The translations under genes were made by a program, and so were the position numbers. The notes below the pieces were generated by a model, which saw nothing but the letters and a program-made list of their open reading frames with translations, made no database searches and was not told the origin of the DNA. A stretch of DNA of 64,000 bases, from the NCBI GenBank assembly GCA_014281115.1, contig JACONQ010000014.1, forward strand, positions 1,488,001 through 1,552,000. Reading direction: 5' to 3'. Shown here piece by piece: positions 22,855-35,459 of this stretch. How positions within the stretch are numbered: position 1 is the first letter of the stretch; every line of letters begins with the position of its first letter. The stretch is from Laburnicola sp. R22_1. Its lineage: Eukaryota; Ascomycota; Dothideomycetes; Pleosporales; Didymosphaeriaceae.

Positions 22855-22975
22855 GTTAAGATTTTATATAAGTAGAGTTAGGTTAGGGTTAGAGTCTTAT
22901 ATATTCTAACCTAACCCTAACCTAACCTATATCTAAGGTCTATACGACCCTAACCTAACCTTATACCTAAGCTAG
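22855..22975. repeat. Second telomere-like repeat patch
   Basis: GGTTAGGGTTAGAGTCTTATAT followed by CTAACCTAACCCTAACC and a further CCCTAACCTAACC run, in the same arrangement as at 13834-13955 and roughly inverted to it. Confidence 0.65.
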
Positions 22976-23067
22976 ATACTCTAAATCTATTTACTAGCCT
23001 ACTTATAACTTATATTAACTATAAGCTACTATTAGCTAAATAGTTTTTATAATTTTAATCTATTTAA

Positions 23068-23354
23068 TATAAGGGCGGTACACAGCCTTATAGGGCAAAC
23101 CTCTCTAAAATAGCTAGGATAGTTAAAAAAGCTAGTTAAATTAAGACTATTCTAAGATAGAAGATAAGAAAGGGACGTGGGGGGCCCTTTCTTATATAGA
23201 GGGCGGCGTAGGGCACAGGCCTATACTAGCCACACGCTAACACTAACTAGGAAAGACGCCTTTAGGAAGATAAAAGGCGCAAATAGGGGAAATAGGATGT
23301 AAAAGAAAGGTAATAGAGTGTACTTAGTAGGGAGGCTAGTATAGAACTATTATA
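23068..23354 (-). repeat. 3' LTR (on minus strand) of the 5.3-kb LTR element
   Basis: 287 bp; shares long blocks with the other LTR, such as GGGCAAACCTCTCTA and CCCTTTCTTATATAGAGGG. Confidence 0.9.
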
Positions 23355-26300
23355 TAACCCCTCTTTTAAGGTCTAAAAATAAGAAGGAAAATATGAAAAA
23401 TAGAGTGTTTTAGCGGATATTTAACATAACTAGCACTATTTTAGGGCTAAAGAGGGTTGTAATAGGGGCAATAGGCCCCTATAGTTCTAATAGTAGCCTT
23501 AAGTTTTAATTTAGTTGCTATTTAGTAAAGATATTAAGGAAAGTTATTAGGAGTAAATTAGTATATTAGTAAAAAAACGTAGTAGAAACTATATCTTAGC
23601 GTTTAGCGTTTTGCTAATAGAGTGTATTCTTAGCTCCAATAATATATAAAAACGCAATTAGCTAAAACTTTTCTAGTTAGTTTATTGTGCGCAGGCGTAA
23701 TTATATTATATAATGTTTTCTAGTACTATAAAAGAGCGTTAAAAAATATATTAACCTAACTATACAGTTTTTAATTAGGGGAGTGCTGCTAGCAATAGTA
23801 GGGACGTCTGGGGGTAGAGGTACTAAAAGTTATTGGTGCCCTACACACGCGTACTAGTTAGGATGCTACTAAATTAGTAGTAAGCTAGCTGGCGAAAGGG
23901 CTATTAGAGGTAAGAGCGCTAAAAGCAATAGGTGCCTATGTGTAGTAGGCTAGCTAGGGAGCTACTTAACTAGTAGTAAACTAGGCTATCTATTTTAGTA
24001 GCTTAGGGTATCTCTAGGAGTAGAATAAGTTAGATAACTAGTAGATTAGAGTAAGGACTAATAGTTAGGGGGTAGCTCCTAATTGTTAGCAGTCTAGGAG
24101 ATTTTAATAGACAGTTTACTATTAGATTTATTATCTAAGTATCCTTTCTATAGGGAGTTAGACTTAGGATTAATTAGGTTCGTAAATTTGGAGTTATTAT
24201 TAGGGAGGTTATTATAATAGGTAGGCTCTTTATCTTCTAATTTGCCACTATAATAGGTAGTGCTATAGTTTTTAGGGCTATTACTATAGTAAGTAATGCT
24301 AAGTTCTCCTTCCTAGTTAGCAATTTAGTAGGGTGGAAGGGTGGTAACCTAGGTTATTCTAGCTAGAGTAGTTTTAATTAAATAGTTAATTCTATAGGCA
24401 AGAGCTGCCTAATCTGCGAATTAGCTTCTCTAGTAGGTTTATAGTCTCTAGGTCTAGAGTTAAAAGTAAGACTTAGATTCTGCTATATAATTTCTAGGGA
24501 CTAGTCTTACTAGTGGCTTTCTTAGGTAGTAGAGACAAGGTAACTAAAAGGCAATTTGTTATCTATAGTTCCTTATCTAAAAAAGGCAGCTTAATAGCCT
24601 TAACGCTACTATCTTTATTAAAGACATCCTTATAGCTTAGTTCCTAGTAAGCCTTAAAGTATGTTCTAATAACTAAGATAGTAAGGCCAGAAAGCTAGAC
24701 AGATATCTTCTTAGAGATGCTCTAGTTAGCTTTAAATAAGTAAGTTATTTGGCGGGTATAGTCCTACTTTTTAAATAGGCCATCCTATTAGGTAGTGTTA
24801 TCCTAATAGGAAGGGTTAGATAGTAGAGAAGTCTATAGTAGGGCAAAGTTGCTAGCAAAGGTTAGATTCTTGTTATCTTTCTAATAAAGACGGCAGTCCT
24901 AAGTGTTAACTAGACAGTTAGCTTGCTTAAAAAATTTCCTACTAATAATAAGATTATAGTTCCCTATTTTATAAAAAACAAACTATATAGTAATACTACA
25001 TTTATTAATATTAAGCTAGGCTATAAAATAGGTATCTGCTTTCGCGCTTCTCTTCCCTACAAAGTTCTTAAGAGAGATTAGTATCTTTAGGCAAAGGAGC
25101 TTGGCTTTAAGCTGCTTTTATACTGCCTTTATATACCTTAAAGTAATAAGATTATAAACGCTAGCACTAGTGTCTATTAAGGCTTATAACTAGAGAGCTA
25201 ATTTTTAAAATTTAATTTGCACTAGTATAACTAGCTAGGGGCCTCTAAATAGCTTAAAAACCCTTACTATCTTGCCGCCCACAGGCAGTAATTTTGGTTT
25301 AGCATCTATATTTTATAATTAAAATTATAGTTTATCTAGATTAATTAGTTTAGTAGCTTCTATATAAGCTACTAGGTTAGAGTAGTCTAATAGTGCGCAT
25401 TTAAAGCCTTATTATCTAACAAATTACCTGCCTTTAAATTAGAGTAGTAGGCAATACTAAGTTTATTTAAATTAAGATTATTCTTTACTTTCATATTTAC
25501 TTATATAACTGCCTTAGAGTAGCAGTATAAGTGTAGGCCTCTAAGTTTCTTACTACAGCCAAAGCAGACATTATGCTTTATGCACTATACTTTAGTCTAA
25601 TTATAGAGAGTTAAAAAGAAAAAAGTAAGTCTAGAATAGAGTATTTATTTTCTAGTTACTATATATAAGGATATTAATCTAAAAGGTAGTATCTTATAAG
25701 GAGTTCTTATATACGCCTAAAAAGGGTTTATTATACTATTATTATAGAGAGTATAGCTAGCTATAGTTATCTAGCGTTTAATTACTAGGTAGTTAATATT
25801 AGGGTTTTCTATCTCTTTTTAAAGTATTAACTTAAGACTTCTAGTTAACTTAAGTTATAATTTATCCTTCTAGATCTTTGCGTCTAGTCTACCTTTTCTA
25901 GCTAGGCTCTTAAAAGCCTATAGAAACATCTAGGTATCTATTCTATTAGAGAGAAAGAGCTTATAAAACTTTTTACGTACCTATTAGAAAATAAAAAAAT
26001 TATAGTAAGTCTCTTCTAGAAATTTAAAGAGTGCTTTAGATCTATAATCTTCTTAAAGAGCCTAATTTATTTAACGCTAATTTTGCGCTGCCTCTTAAGG
26101 CGCACCTTTAAAGGAGCTAAAAATAGCTTTTATAAGATTATCTTAATTTTTCTTATTATTATTACCTTAGTAATAGTCTATATTTACGCAGATCTTATTA
26201 TATATATCCTTTAGCTAATCTTTAATACTAAAACTAGTTAATCTTTTCTATAGTACTTATTAATATTAGGTAGCTTTGTAAAGCGTCCTAGCTTAAATAT

Positions 26301-28057
26301 ACTAGAGGTAGTAGAAGTGTACTTGCCCTAGGGCACGTCTATTTAGGCGCTGTTAGTAAGCTTAGTTTATATATATTTAGAGACTAGAGAGTAGTAAAGG
26401 GTATTATTTAGTTGCAAAGTAGGCACTATAAGCTAGGACGAATAATAAGGTGTATATTAGGGCGCTAGCTAGGACGCATGTTAGGATACAACTAGATAGA
26501 ATAAGCTCTACTTAGTTATATAAGGGTAGTGTAAACTATATAGTAGATTAAGTATTTTTAGACTAGGGTTTTTTAAAGGTATATAAGTGTAGTGCCGCAA
26601 ATTATAAGTATCTTTAATAGAAGAAAAAGCTTTATTAGAGATAAATAAGTTCTCTTTAATAGCTGCGTTATTAGCACTATTAGAGTAGAATTAGGATCTC
26701 TCCTCTATTATATATATTATAGTATAGAGTGTTTATATCTTAAGTATAGTAAAAGCTTATTTAAACATATTAGCGCGCTCGTATAAAGTCTAAATAATAC
26801 TTTCCTATTTAGAGTTGTCTTTAGACTTTATAATAGCCCTAACCACTAATTCTAGTAACTTCTCTAAAAGTAGGCCTTAAGAAAAGTAATATTAAGCCTA
26901 AAGCTAATAGGTAGCAAGTAATTATTTTATTTCTAGGCTATGCTAGAGTAATTAGTCTAGTTTAAATTGCGCTAAAAACGCGCTAAACTTTCTAGTAGCT
27001 TTAAGTTTAGCTTTGCCTTAGTGCGTAAGCCACTTAAAGTCTATTAGCAAAAATTTATTACCTAGCTAATCTACTTTAAGTGTAGCAATATATTAATTGT
27101 ACTTAGAAGTGTTATAAGAAATTCTATTAGGGTAGACCTTTTTAAGTAGTTTAACTATACTCTTTATTTTTATAAGACTAGGAAGGCAACTAGTAGTCTT
27201 AAAAGTAACTATTAGTTACTTTTCTTACTTAATAAATAATAGATTCCTAGTAGAGTAAAGTAGAGAAATTCTACTATAAGTATTATATAAGCTATTATTT
27301 GTAAGGTGTAGACAAATATTCCCCTTTATATTATCTATTATAAAACTATCTAGGGGTAGAGAGAATATAGAAAATGTTCTAGGAGTCTTCTAAATTAAAG
27401 GGCAGCAACTTACTATAGTATAGGTAGTAGTAGGGTTAAGCAAAATAGGGATTGCAAAGAGAATATAGTAAATAGACCTAAAGTAGTAGGTCTTATATAG
27501 CATATAAGCTAGCGCATAGTCTAAGCTAGATAAAAGATAAAGTATAAAATAAAATACGTAAAACTTTAATCTCTATATTACCTCTATAGCCTAACTCTAA
27601 TCCCCTAGCTCTATGCCTTATACCCTTAATATAATGGCGCTAAAAGGTAGTTATTAGGCAAGTTAGCTCTATAGGGTGTGGCGTAATAATTATTATTTAT
27701 TAATTGTTATTTGTGTTTAGAATATTAGGACTTCTAGGGTAGACTCTAAACTAATATACTTTTACTAACTTATAGTAGGCAGAGAAGTATAGAAGTAGCC
27801 TCTTAAATAGACCTTAGGTAGTATAGTAACTACCTAGCACAACTAGTAACTAATAGACTAATATACTCTTATCTACTCGCAGCAGGCAAAGAAGTTATAT
27901 TAGTAGTCTTATAGACCTTAGGTAACTGCCTAGCACAACTAGTAACTAATAAGGTAAAACTTCTACTAATTTAACTGCCTATAGGCAGCGTCTTAAGAGA
28001 GAAGTAGATATTATATTACTGTCTACAGCTAAATAAAAAGGGTTAATCTTAGAATAA

Positions 28058-28344
28058 TATAAGGGCAGTATACAGCCTTATAGGGCAAACCTCTCTAGAA
28101 TAGCTAGAATAGTTAAAAGAGCTAGTTAAATTAAGACTATTCTAAGATAGTAGATAAGAAAGGGACGTAGGAGGCCCTTTCTTATATAGAGGGCGGCGTA
28201 GGGCATGGGCCCACACTAGCTACACACTAACACTAACTAGAAAAGGCGCCTTTAGGAAGGTAAAAGGCGCAGATAGGGGAAATAGGGTGTAAAAGAAAGG
28301 TAATAGGGTATGATTAGCAGGGAGGCCGGCATAGGACTATTATA
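28058..28344 (-). repeat. 5' LTR (on minus strand) of the 5.3-kb LTR element
   Basis: 287 bp, equal in length to its partner; the differences are mainly C/T and G/A. Confidence 0.9.
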
Positions 28345-30879
28345 TTTAAAACTTATTTATTTTAAGTTACTTTTTTTATTAGCTATTTTTTTACTTTATA
28401 TATTATTAAAAAATACTAGTATAAGTATCTAGTTTTTAAAAATAGAAAATAAGAACTATTTATAAGTATTTTATTATATAACTTTGTTATGTATTTTAAC
28501 TTAATTATATATAGTGTTAATTAAATTTACCTAGGAGTAGGATAATAAAGGCTTTTATCTTAAATAATATAGCGTTAATTTATCTATCTAGGAGTAGGAC
28601 AACAAAGGCTTTTATCTTAAATAACATAATAAAAAAGCAGAGCCCTTTACTTAGGAATTAAAAAGAGCGTAAAAAAAGTAATTATAAAAAAAGCGTATTT
28701 AAACTACTAAGCGAGCTTAGTAGTATTAGCATAAAGCTTCTGCATGCAAAGTTTTTACAAAGAGGCCACTTAGAACTTTGGAGAAGGAATAAAATGGCTT
28801 TGGCGCTGCTATATCTTAAATACTATAATAAAAAAAGTAGAGTCTCCTACTTAGTAATTAAAAAGAGCGTAAAAAAGAAACTTAATTATAATATATATGT
28901 GTTTTTTTTAAATAAAGTCGCATCTTATAGCTATACTTTAGTAAAAGAAATAACTAGCTATAACCTACTTTTTTATATACTAGCTCTATAAGATACTATA
29001 TAAATATATATAACTAAGTTAATAACGCGCTTATTATATGGCATCCTATAAGGCTATTATATATATAGGTAGAGTTAACTTAACTATAGTTTAGAACTAT
29101 TATTAAGTAGTAACTTATCTTATCTATATAGGTAATAATAAGGTTAGAGTGTTTATTACTTATATAAAGAGAGCCTAAACTTACTACTATCTTACGCACT
29201 ACTATAACTAATAACTATAGCTAAATTAAATAAAATATAGATATAACTGCGCTATAAAGTAAAGTTTAATCGTAAGTACGCCTAATCTACTATAGATCCC
29301 TTCTTATATCTCTAAAACTTAATTAATAAGCTTAAAATTATTGCTAAAAAAGAAGCTAAAGCTTAAGATAGCTAATAGTAATAAGCTTTTAGTTAAGTTA
29401 CTTATACTAAATTATTATATAATATATATATATATAGTCTATACTACTATTTACTAGCTTAAGTTATATATATATATATATTAATAATATGCGTAGAGAC
29501 TACTTAATAGACTAAGGCGAATCTAGAATATATTATATAGTAGAGAAGGAGTTACGTAATTCTAGGCCGGCTATTTAACTAACTACTATATTACGTAATT
29601 AATAATTTCTTTAATAATAGTTTTTACTATAATAATAATAATAATAATAATTATAATAATTATAATAGCAACTAACCTAACTATTTTATTAACTCTCTTC
29701 TATAGTGGATCTCTCCTCATAACTAGCGAGCTGTATTCTGCCTCCCTAGGACCTCGCCGCCGTCTATCTCCTCTATACTTCTGCCGCTACTGCTTACTCT
29801 TATTCTTATTACTTAGTTATAGTCTCTCGCCTTAATAGTAGTCTAGATAATTACTACTACCTTAATAAGCTTTTTACGCTACTACTGCGCCTCTTTCTTC
29901 TCTTTGCTTTAGTTCTTGCTCTTATAGTTCTTATTATCTTTATTTTTAATTATATTTTTAAGCTTCTATAGTATAATTTTTATATTATACTATTATTGCG
30001 TTATAAAGGCTGCGTCTTTACTAATATCTAGGTACTAAAGAAGTGTCTTATACTTTAGGATCTAGAGGCATAAAGCGCAGCGAATTAGCCTAAAGATATT
30101 ACTAATAAGGTACTTAAAGATAAGCTCTAGAGGCTCTTTTAATAATTTTTTTAGTTGTGTAAGGTTACTAAATCTCTAAGAATTGTTCTTAACTTTGCCT
30201 AGCTAGTTTTCTATATCCTAACTAAATTTAATAATAGCTATATTACTATAGGTATTAGACTTAGACGCAATATTAGGTTACTAAAAAGTAGTTATTATAT
30301 TACTAAATATAATAAATAAAGAGATAAAGATTAAGTATACTAGGTGTTACTAATATTATAAGAGTAGATAGACTTTATACGCTGTGTGTATAGTAAACTA
30401 TAGTTACGCTATAGCTACTAAATTATAAGTACAATAACTAAACTATAGTTAAGCATTCTATAGCCTACACTACTTCTATAGTTACAATTCTATAGTCTAC
30501 TATAGCTCTCTAATAGTCTACTAGTTAAGAGATAATATATAACTTAGTTATACTAAATAGCAAACTATTTATTAACTACTATTGCTAATACTGCTATATA
30601 GAATGTTAATAACAAAACTATTATTATTTTATATATATTTTATTACTACTACTATATACTAGATACTAGGTTTTAGTGCCTTCTATTTTACTCCTCTCTG
30701 TGTATAGTGCGAACTTATCCTTAGTTAGAATCTTCACACAACAAAGATCTTTAATAGTAGAGAATGAACCTAATAAGACTACTTAATACTATAAATAATA
30801 ATAAGTTTCTTTAGAAGCTAAGGAAGTGTAATAAGAGAGGTACTAAGTAGTTAAATAATATTTAAAAACTATTAAACTA
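28345..30879. other. RIP-type block
   Basis: AT-rich and stop-dense. Includes repeat R copies near its left end, AT microsatellite runs (AATAATAAT near 29620-29660) and a slightly more GC-rich patch at about 29700-29800 that I cannot identify. No functional gene. Confidence 0.65.
28513..28880 (+). repeat. Dispersed repeat R, copies 2 and 3 (overlapping tandem, partly truncated)
   Basis: AGTGTTAATTAAATTTACC, then CTAGGAGTAGGATAATAAAG and TTTTATCTTAAATAA occur twice about 60 bp apart; the second continues through AAAAAAGCAGAGCC to GGAATAAAATGGC. A third partial echo (AAAAAAGTAGAGTC, AATTAAAAAGAGCG) follows near 28825-28875. Confidence 0.72.
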
Positions 30880-32360
30880 CGGAGGTGCCTTTCAAAAGTT
30901 CTGTCTGCCAAGGAAAGCCACAACGCCACCAAAACGCCACATATTGCTGAGCTATCTAACTCGCTTTTCTCCTCTCCCTTCAAGGTACTCATTGCCACCT
31001 TTAAGCTTAATAATCTTAGGGATATGTTCAACAATACGCTCAATCCAAGCTTGTATCTTTAATTAAGGGAGGTCTCGCCAGCATCTCTCCCACGCCTTAA
31101 TACCCTCTACTCTTAATTAAGGAGCTCCCTTCTTTGTAGTCTCTCTCTTCATATAGAACTAGCATAGCTCAATGCAGTTGCAGTCTAGTAAGTTGCCACA
31201 CTAGAGCAACTTTGTAACCTTGTACAGACTATACACTATATCCTAATAGTGGTGTGCATGCGCAGGTGCCTTATCCTCTATCACCACAGTCTGTGGCCTA
31301 TCCTTCATACACTCCTGCGCGAAGGGCAGAAGCTTAGGGATAAGAACGCACGTCTGGTATCGCCACCAATCAATGCCTCCACCAGAGCTGCGTACGAGCT
31401 TGCCATTCTTAGCTGTCCATTTCCATTAAGGTTTCTTGCCTAGCTTGTTGCGTAGTCCTGTCCTCCTTATAGCTATGTTCAGCTCCCACTTATCTCGCAT
31501 TAAAGGCTCAAGCTTAGCGTTTAGCTCACTGATCCTTTAAGCAGCTATCTGCTTCTCTACCTTAGTCTCTAGCTTGTAGACATAGCAAGGACCCTTCTTG
31601 TCGTACGTAAAGCAGCCCCAGAACATGAACTCAGAGTATCCCTTCCATCTCTCACGTATACAGCTCTTAACTACGCGCTCCTTAGGTCTCCTCTATATTC
31701 TATATCCACCATAGCGAAAAACTAAGAACAACAGAAGTCTTATCTATTCATATAACGTTCTTCCAATCCTTAAGCGTCCAAGTAACGTGCTTAAGCGCCT
31801 ACTTTAATCTCTTAGTCCTCATCTTCTATATTAACCCAGGCTTCCTTGTTGGCTTTGTCTTGTGGTATCCAGCCTCTCTTAAGACTCGCCAGACAGTAGT
31901 AGCTAAGAGATCTATCCCTCGCAGACTAAGCCCACCAGCTACGTCAGCGCAGGTCTTTTCACGTCCATATCTATCGCGGCATACTTGTTGTAATACCTCC
32001 TCCTTAACCTCCTACGTCTGTTTGGATGGGCGCCCAGAGCAAGGAGCGTCTTGAACGTGGTGTGGGAGGATCTTGAGAGGCAGAACGTTGGGCTCGAAGC
32101 CAGCAGCAATAGCTTGGCTGTAGATACAATCAATTGTGCGTGGTTTAATGCCAGTGAGCTCTAAGACTTAAGAGGTTAACTTGCCAACAGATAGTAATTT
32201 AAGAGTAACAACAAGAGTACGCGTATACACGTCAGTATTAGGGGCTATGGTTAATTAGAAGAGAGATTAGATTGCTCCTATCTCAAGTATTTTAGTGCCA
32301 AGAGCTGGGCGTTGTGGTGGCGCTTTTAGCGTCAGACAGAACTTTTGAAAGGCACCTCCG
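30880..32360 (-). mobile_element. Tc1/mariner-type DNA transposon, 1.48 kb
   Basis: Terminal inverted repeats start CGGAGGTGCCTTTCAAAAGT and match perfectly for 28 bp, then imperfectly (both go on to CCACAACGCC-like words). TA duplications at 30878-30879 and 32361-32362. Total 1,481 bp. It lies inside the RIP block but keeps clearly higher GC content than its flanks, so it arrived later. Confidence 0.92.
30895..32180 (-). pseudogene. Tc1-type (DDE_3) transposase remnant
   Basis: Reading the minus strand with stops ignored gives an N-terminal helix-turn-helix region (LTGIKPRTIDCIYSQAI), then CSGRPSKQT, MDKTSVVLRF (first catalytic Asp), EGILEFMFWGCF, EDKAPAHAHHY (second Asp) and NLLDCNCIE (from the PDLNPIE-like third motif). 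At least ten in-frame TAG/TAA codons lie where Trp or Gln is expected, for example after QDIVY-type and PCW-type motifs. Not functional. Confidence 0.82.
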
Positions 32361-32362
32361 TA

Positions 32363-33465
32363 TCTATAAGCAGTAATTACCTATAACTATATTATTTCTA
32401 AAATTAAAAATTTCTTAATTATATAATTTAACTATAAAGGGCCTATAAGTCTTAGTTAAGATTAGTATATGTGTGTTATTAAATTATCTACCTAGAGATA
32501 GAATAATAAAGGCTTTTATCTTAAATAACATAATAAAAAAGTAGAGCCCCTTACTTAGTAATTAAAAAGAGCGTAAAGAAAATTATAAAAAGCGCGATAT
32601 ATATAATATAAAAAAATAATTATACTAGCATAGAAGCTTTAACTACTTTTTTAAAGTTAAATTATATTTACTAATATTACTATTATATTAAGACTAATAA
32701 AGTAGCTAGTTCTAATAGGTAGGGTTAGTTCTTAGGTAAGAGCGTCTTAATAGAGGTAAGAGATCTTAACTACTTATGCTAGTTAAAGAGTGTTAGTATT
32801 AAAAATTATAAGATAATAAATTAATAGTAAGGGCCTAAGTGTAATCTAAATAATAGATTAATAAATTGGTTAAACATAGAATAAAAAGTTTATACTTACG
32901 TTTTTACATATATAATAAATTCTATAATATTCTATAGTTCTATAGAGTTCTAAGTGTAGTATATAGTAGTTTATTTTTTTATAACTAAGAGATTTCTAAT
33001 AAAAATATTACAATAATAGTAGTTATCTTTTCTACTATTAGTAATATAGAAAAGCATTTTAAGGTATATAGTATATATAAGATTTTATAATATAAGTTAC
33101 GTAGTTCTAGTATTCTATAGCTTAGCGTTTTAGAATACTATAGAATATTATATAATTCCTAGTAGGACATTATATTATATTCTATTATAAGGTATCTTTA
33201 ATCTTTTCTTCTCTTCTAGGATCTTAATATAATACTAACTTTTTTATTTAAATTAAATTTATTAAGCTAAAAATAGTAATTATTAAAATATTTAAGAACC
33301 TTACTAAAGAGAATAAGTACTTTAATAATATAGTTAGTAACTTGACTATTATAATTAATTTTATTACTATTCCTAAGTAAAAGCTACTTGAAAGCTATTA
33401 TAATTAGTACTTAATTAACTATTTTGCTAAGGGCTTTTAACTTTGTTGCCTTAGTACTATAGTAC
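32363..33465. other. RIP-type block, right end of the large AT-rich region
   Basis: TA-rich, almost no CA/TG, with one repeat R copy near its left end. The GC switch occurs near 33465-33480. Confidence 0.7.
32468..32600 (+). repeat. Dispersed repeat R, copy 4
   Basis: GTGTGTTATTAAATTATC, CTACCTAGAGATAG, AATAAAGGCTTTTATCTTAA, AAAAAAGTAGAGCCCC and TTAGTAATTAAAAAGAGC in the same order as the other copies. Confidence 0.75.
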
Positions 33466-35420
33466 CATAGGTAGTTTAGCGCATCTCATGTTGGCGTCCG
33501 ATTGGCTTTGAACTCCGCCCTAGCGAAGGCCCTTTCCCCCTCTCCCCTCATCCACATCAAACTATACACGTATCTACAAAGACATTGGTAAGCAATAAGA
33601 CCCTTTGTACATCACAACATTGAACACTAATCAGCTGTTATTACTAGCGCCATGTACGTACCCCTTCGTCGTGCCAGGACGGGTACATAATACACCGATT
33701 TCGTTGACTTCCTAAGGTTCTCCACAACGGCCGTGCCGTACGAAAGATGGTTCTCCGAAACCCCTTATGCTATGCAAGGTGCAGTGAGTTGATAAGCATC
33801 TCGCTGATTGTCATCTTCCTTTCCGCTTCCAAGGATGCGCTGTTGTTGCGCAAAGTCAATCATACGAGTCCAGATGTCGGCCGCAAGCCCCTCAAGACCT
33901 CATCGTATCGATGTAGCCAGGTCCTTCGACTCCGAATTACGAAATGTTTCGCGAGGGAGTAGTTTCAGAAACCCAATTTGAGCGCAAGGGCTCCATACCC
34001 TTTCAGACTCCGGCTTCTTCAAAGGCTGCCTTAAGTCCGAAACGAAACAAAAAGCGCCTTTGTTTGACATAGACACGGCTTCGCGGTACGCCTAAGATCC
34101 TGAAGCTTCGCAGCAGCGCGTATCGAAGATCAACTCGGGCAGCCTTTACTGTCGTGGCTTTGGATGTGGTAAGCGTTGGCAATCACGCTGGAAGGTTAGG
34201 ACCTTGATATGGGTGCAGCCCACCGACTATTGTTGGAACTCGTGATGCACTCGGATCGGAAGAACTTATGAGAACAGCAATTACGACCTCATAGGATAGC
34301 TGCTCGAAAGCTGCAGCCAGGTGGACATACACTTTGCAAGAGCTATAGAGAAGACGAAGAAGGGTACCACCCGGATGGGTATGGGGATGGGGAACGGAAA
34401 CATACTCAATCCGTCAGTAAAGCAGCGCACCGGTTCCGCAGCATATCGCGAACTAGCAGCCCTCCATACAGCCTTTATTCCCCTCGATGATACTGGTTCA
34501 GCGAGAATATATGCGCAGGGCTTCGGCCTCCTCAGCTAAGGTGAACAACCATAGTATTAAAATGCGAGGGAGCATAGGACACGGGCACGGTCGTACAGAA
34601 GGCTCTCTGGATAAGTGCACGCATGACATAGGTAAGATAGGGTAAGTGGGACTAAGGCTCTGTTCGCAGCGATCAGGCATGGCCGTGTGGGGATCTACCC
34701 GTTGTTGCTCGACTTTGGTGACAGAAAGACATTGATAAGAGTTGCGTGTGTTAAGCAATAGCGGAGAGGCGCGTCGTCCAGCGAATAGTAAGATTGTCGC
34801 CCCAATGGAAGGTAGAGGGCTTCTTAGTGCTGCGCTCAAGTGAGTCCTGGTGTAGCAGGCCCGATGTTCCCTTGGGGGCAAGGAGAGGACCCAACCTTAC
34901 CCGGGCTTCCAATGCTGGCTGACTAGGCGTAACATCTCGAGTACGGCGGCGAGGTTGCTGTTTACACTCATCTACAACTTAAGATGTTTCGAATCTTCTA
35001 CTCGTCGTTCAAATGGGGAGGTCGTCAGCAGTGCCATCTCTTTGTGTCATTTCTCAGAGTCATACATGTGTTAAGGGCGGTGCTTATACTAACATGCTTT
35101 CCTTATACCTAAGTCTTGAATGTAATATACCACATGTACACTTTCTTCCCCTCACTTGTTTTGCTTCTCCCACCTGTAGCAGTCTCTCACTCCCAGAACC
35201 AAGTTGGTATCTTGGGAGGAAGTCAGAAACATAGCAACAATATTGCAGTACCGCCCACACTCCACCGCCAGCCCACGCCACCACCCTCTCCACTCTCATA
35301 CACCTTCGCCAACGTCATCGCCCGCACCCACCCCCGCCACCGCGCACACCCAGGCTTTCACCACTCGTTTTACCCCGCCCACACCTTAGTCTTTCACCTT
35401 TTACCCCGCCCCACGTGCAG
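33466..35420. other. GC-balanced region without a supported gene
   Basis: About 2 kb of normal composition. ORFs at 33747-33962, 34321-34539, 34498-34881 and 35013-35430 overlap on both strands, lack domains or signal peptides and cannot be joined convincingly by introns. Could be regulatory, a decayed gene or an ncRNA host. Confidence 0.5.
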
Positions 35421-35423
35421 GCC

Positions 35424-35432
35424 TATATAATA
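35424..35432 (+). promoter_or_regulatory. TATA element of the pol III-type RNA gene
   Basis: TATATAATA lies about 30-40 bp upstream of the inferred start of the ncRNA, the spacing used by TATA-dependent RNA polymerase III genes such as fungal SRP RNA, U6 and RNase P RNA. Confidence 0.45.
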
Positions 35433-35459
35433 TTTCTAAATCCAAAAACTTCCATCAAA

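Larger units (their letters stand above)
23068..28344 (-). mobile_element. LTR retrotransposon (superfamily unresolved), RIP-degraded
   Basis: Two 287-bp LTRs, 23068-23354 and 28058-28344, with identical TTTAA target duplications at 23063-23067 and 28345-28349; 5,277 bp in total. Minus orientation is supported by a purine tract on the minus strand abutting the left LTR (AAAAGAGGGG), a Cys/His cluster resembling a gag zinc knuckle at about 25535-25575 (CFGCSKK..H..C) and a protease-like ALIDTSAS at about 25150-25185, both read on the minus strand. A pol-like stretch (YKDVFNK) lies near 24.6 kb, but I found no RT or integrase core. Some 1.8 kb between the protease and the 3' LTR is too short for a complete pol, so this may be a deleted or non-autonomous element. 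Confidence 0.85.

Noticed and set aside
28794..28991. 65-codon ORF in the AT-rich block
   Set aside because: Lys/Tyr/Leu-rich translation of RIP DNA overlapping repeat R; no coding signal.
34498..34881. 127-codon minus-strand ORF in the 33.5-35.4 kb region
   Set aside because: No domain, odd composition and overlapping ORFs on the other strand; insufficient support.
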